Source: Streptomyces sp. NBC_01463 (GTDB lineage Bacteria; Actinomycetota; Actinomycetes; Streptomycetales; Streptomycetaceae). From it: a stretch of 64,000 nt of DNA. The notes below the pieces were generated by a model. It was not told the DNA's origin and did not search any database. It worked only from the letters and a program-made list of their open reading frames with translations. Position 1 is the first letter of the stretch. Every line of letters starts with the position of its first letter. Shown piece after piece: positions 63,167 to 64,000 of this stretch. The position numbers were made by a program, and so were the translations under genes. Where the stretch lies: the NCBI GenBank assembly GCA_036227345.1, contig CP109468.1, positions 8,943,179 to 9,007,178 of the forward strand, in the 5' to 3' direction.

Positions 63167-63442
63167 GCCACTTCCCTCCGGTACCACGCTCACCAACTCA
63201 CCTCAAACACCCACAGAAACAAGATGAGTTGCCAATCCGAGCCGCACACGATCCAGCCCGGCCGCCTGCGCACCCCGTAAACCGCAAGTGAAACAGCAGA
63301 GCATGCAAGGTGTTTTGGTGCACCCTCATCAAGTGTCCTGCCTCATTCCAGAGTCTATCTCAACTAAATTTTGAAGCACTCACCTTTACAGTGGCTCGTA
63401 CGACACAGTTTCGAACCGCCTCCCGGGGGCAACCGGCCTGTC

Positions 63443-63703
63443 ATGGAAACCAACGAAGGCACCGAAGAAGCGGTCACCACACAGGGGGACGAACATCACG
63501 TCGTCCTCAGTGCTGACACCAACGGCGACGGAAAACCCGACGTCTGGATGACAGACACCACCGGCGACGGCACAGCCGACCTCTACCAGTTCGACACCAC
63601 CGGTGATGGGGAGATCGACGTGACGGTGGTCGAGGGAGCCGAGGAGCCCGGCACCGACCGGCTCGTGGTCGAGGGTGATGGCGGCCACCCCCAGCAGGAG
63701 TGA
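63443..63703 (+). CDS. Small acidic protein with three Ca-binding-like repeats
   Basis: ATG 63443, 86 residues. Three repeats DTNGDGKPDVW, DTTGDGTADLY and DTTGDGEIDVT fit the D-x-N/T-x-D-G-x-x-D loop of EF-hand/dockerin-like calcium sites. Strongly acidic, no signal peptide. No good ribosome-binding site is visible. Between ttrA (divergent) and the palindromic end. Function unknown. Confidence 0.7.
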   Translation: METNEGTEEAVTTQGDEHHVVLSADTNGDGKPDVWMTDTTGDGTADLYQFDTTGDGEIDVTVVEGAEEPGTDRLVVEGDGGHPQQE

Positions 63704-64000
63704 ATCCCCGCCCGATTCGTGGCCACCACCGCAAGGCTCCCCGGCTCGGACCGTTCCTGCCACCGCCCTGGAAAGAGGCGGAGGGACCGCATCTGCTCCC
63801 GGGGCGGATGCGGGCCCGGGGATGTGGAGCTGGCTGGGACGAGGTGGCCTGACGGGCGGCAGGGAAAGTGCTCGCGGCGATCCTTTGCGTGGCACACCGA
63901 TACCCCCTGCCCTGTAGCCAGCTGCCCGGCGGAGCCGGACTGGTCCGGGAGCGTAGCGGACGGACCCCCGGGCCGTGAAACGGCCTCACAAGCCTTGCGC
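63704..64000. other. Palindrome-rich stretch resembling a telomere
   Basis: Hairpins: CCGGC-GGA-GCCGG (63926-63938) inside CCAG/CTGG arms (63918, 63940); GTCCG (63943) with CGGAC (63961); GGCCGT-GAA-ACGGCC (63971-63985); CAAG-C-CTTG (63989-63997); and GCATC...GATGC at 63789-63811. Triloops GGA and GAA are of the GNA type known for Streptomyces telomere hairpins. No coding sequence. Not the archetypal telomere sequence, so it may be a different class or lie just inside the end. Confidence 0.5.

Noticed and set aside
1-64000. tRNA, rRNA or tmRNA genes
   Set aside because: I found no cloverleaf with a GTTCGA-type T-loop in a plausible context and no rRNA blocks by eye; a covariance-model scan would be decisive.

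Overview
The window is GC-rich actinobacterial DNA and almost certainly from Streptomyces. It carries a tap-tpg telomere-replication pair, a TtrA-type helicase, many Streptomyces-restricted DUF families (DUF6086, DUF6233, DUF6292-like, DUF7660, DUF4259), GTG starts with 4-bp GTGA overlaps, and a heavy load of decayed IS5, IS701 and ISL3 transposases. This is the composition of a telomere-proximal chromosome arm or a large linear plasmid. tap-tpg lie about 8 kb from the right edge, ttrA reads inward from that edge, and the last 300 bases are full of short hairpins with 3-base loops, so the right edge is probably at or near a replicon end.

Left part (1-26 kb): scattered single genes. They include a SMI1/KNR4 protein, a VOC protein divergent from a WYL regulator, an overlapping pair of a DRE-TIM-type lyase/synthase and a YrdC-like protein, an ECF41 sigma factor with a DoxX partner, a secreted amidase, a poly-gamma-glutamate hydrolase, a secreted lipase and a secreted serine hydrolase. 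One unrecognised two-gene unit (18.9-21.6 kb) encodes a membrane-anchored protein and a soluble partner. Between them lie truncated genes joined directly to transposase fragments.

Middle (26-41 kb): an insertion-sequence pile-up. A complete IS4-type element has a perfect 10-bp target duplication, an IS3 element splits a small gene, and several IS5-type remnants surround them. Resistance-type genes (a phosphotransferase and a TIGR00027 methyltransferase) and small coupled operons are interspersed. Many reading frames here carry apparent single-base shifts, reflecting either genuine decay or residual sequencing indels.

41-53 kb: a Tn7-like transposition operon, tnsA-tnsB-tnsC-tniQ, with every gene overlapping the next by GTGA. 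TnsB keeps its DD(35)E triad and TnsC its Walker motifs, but tnsA has an in-frame TAA at codon 46 and tniQ a frame break after its first zinc motif. Next comes a cargo-like block of markedly different base composition: a SGNH-like protein and a NodU/TobZ-type carbamoyltransferase, divergent from a GH13 glycosidase. The block is closed by a second, degenerate copy of the tniQ 3' end, so cargo sits between two tniQ tails.

53-64 kb: the telomere-maintenance end. It holds tap, tpg, a GAF-SpoIIE phosphatase, a two-helix SLATT/DUF4231-like membrane protein, a small MITE-like element, a strong bidirectional terminator, ttrA, a small acidic protein with three Ca-loop-like repeats, and a palindrome-rich terminus.
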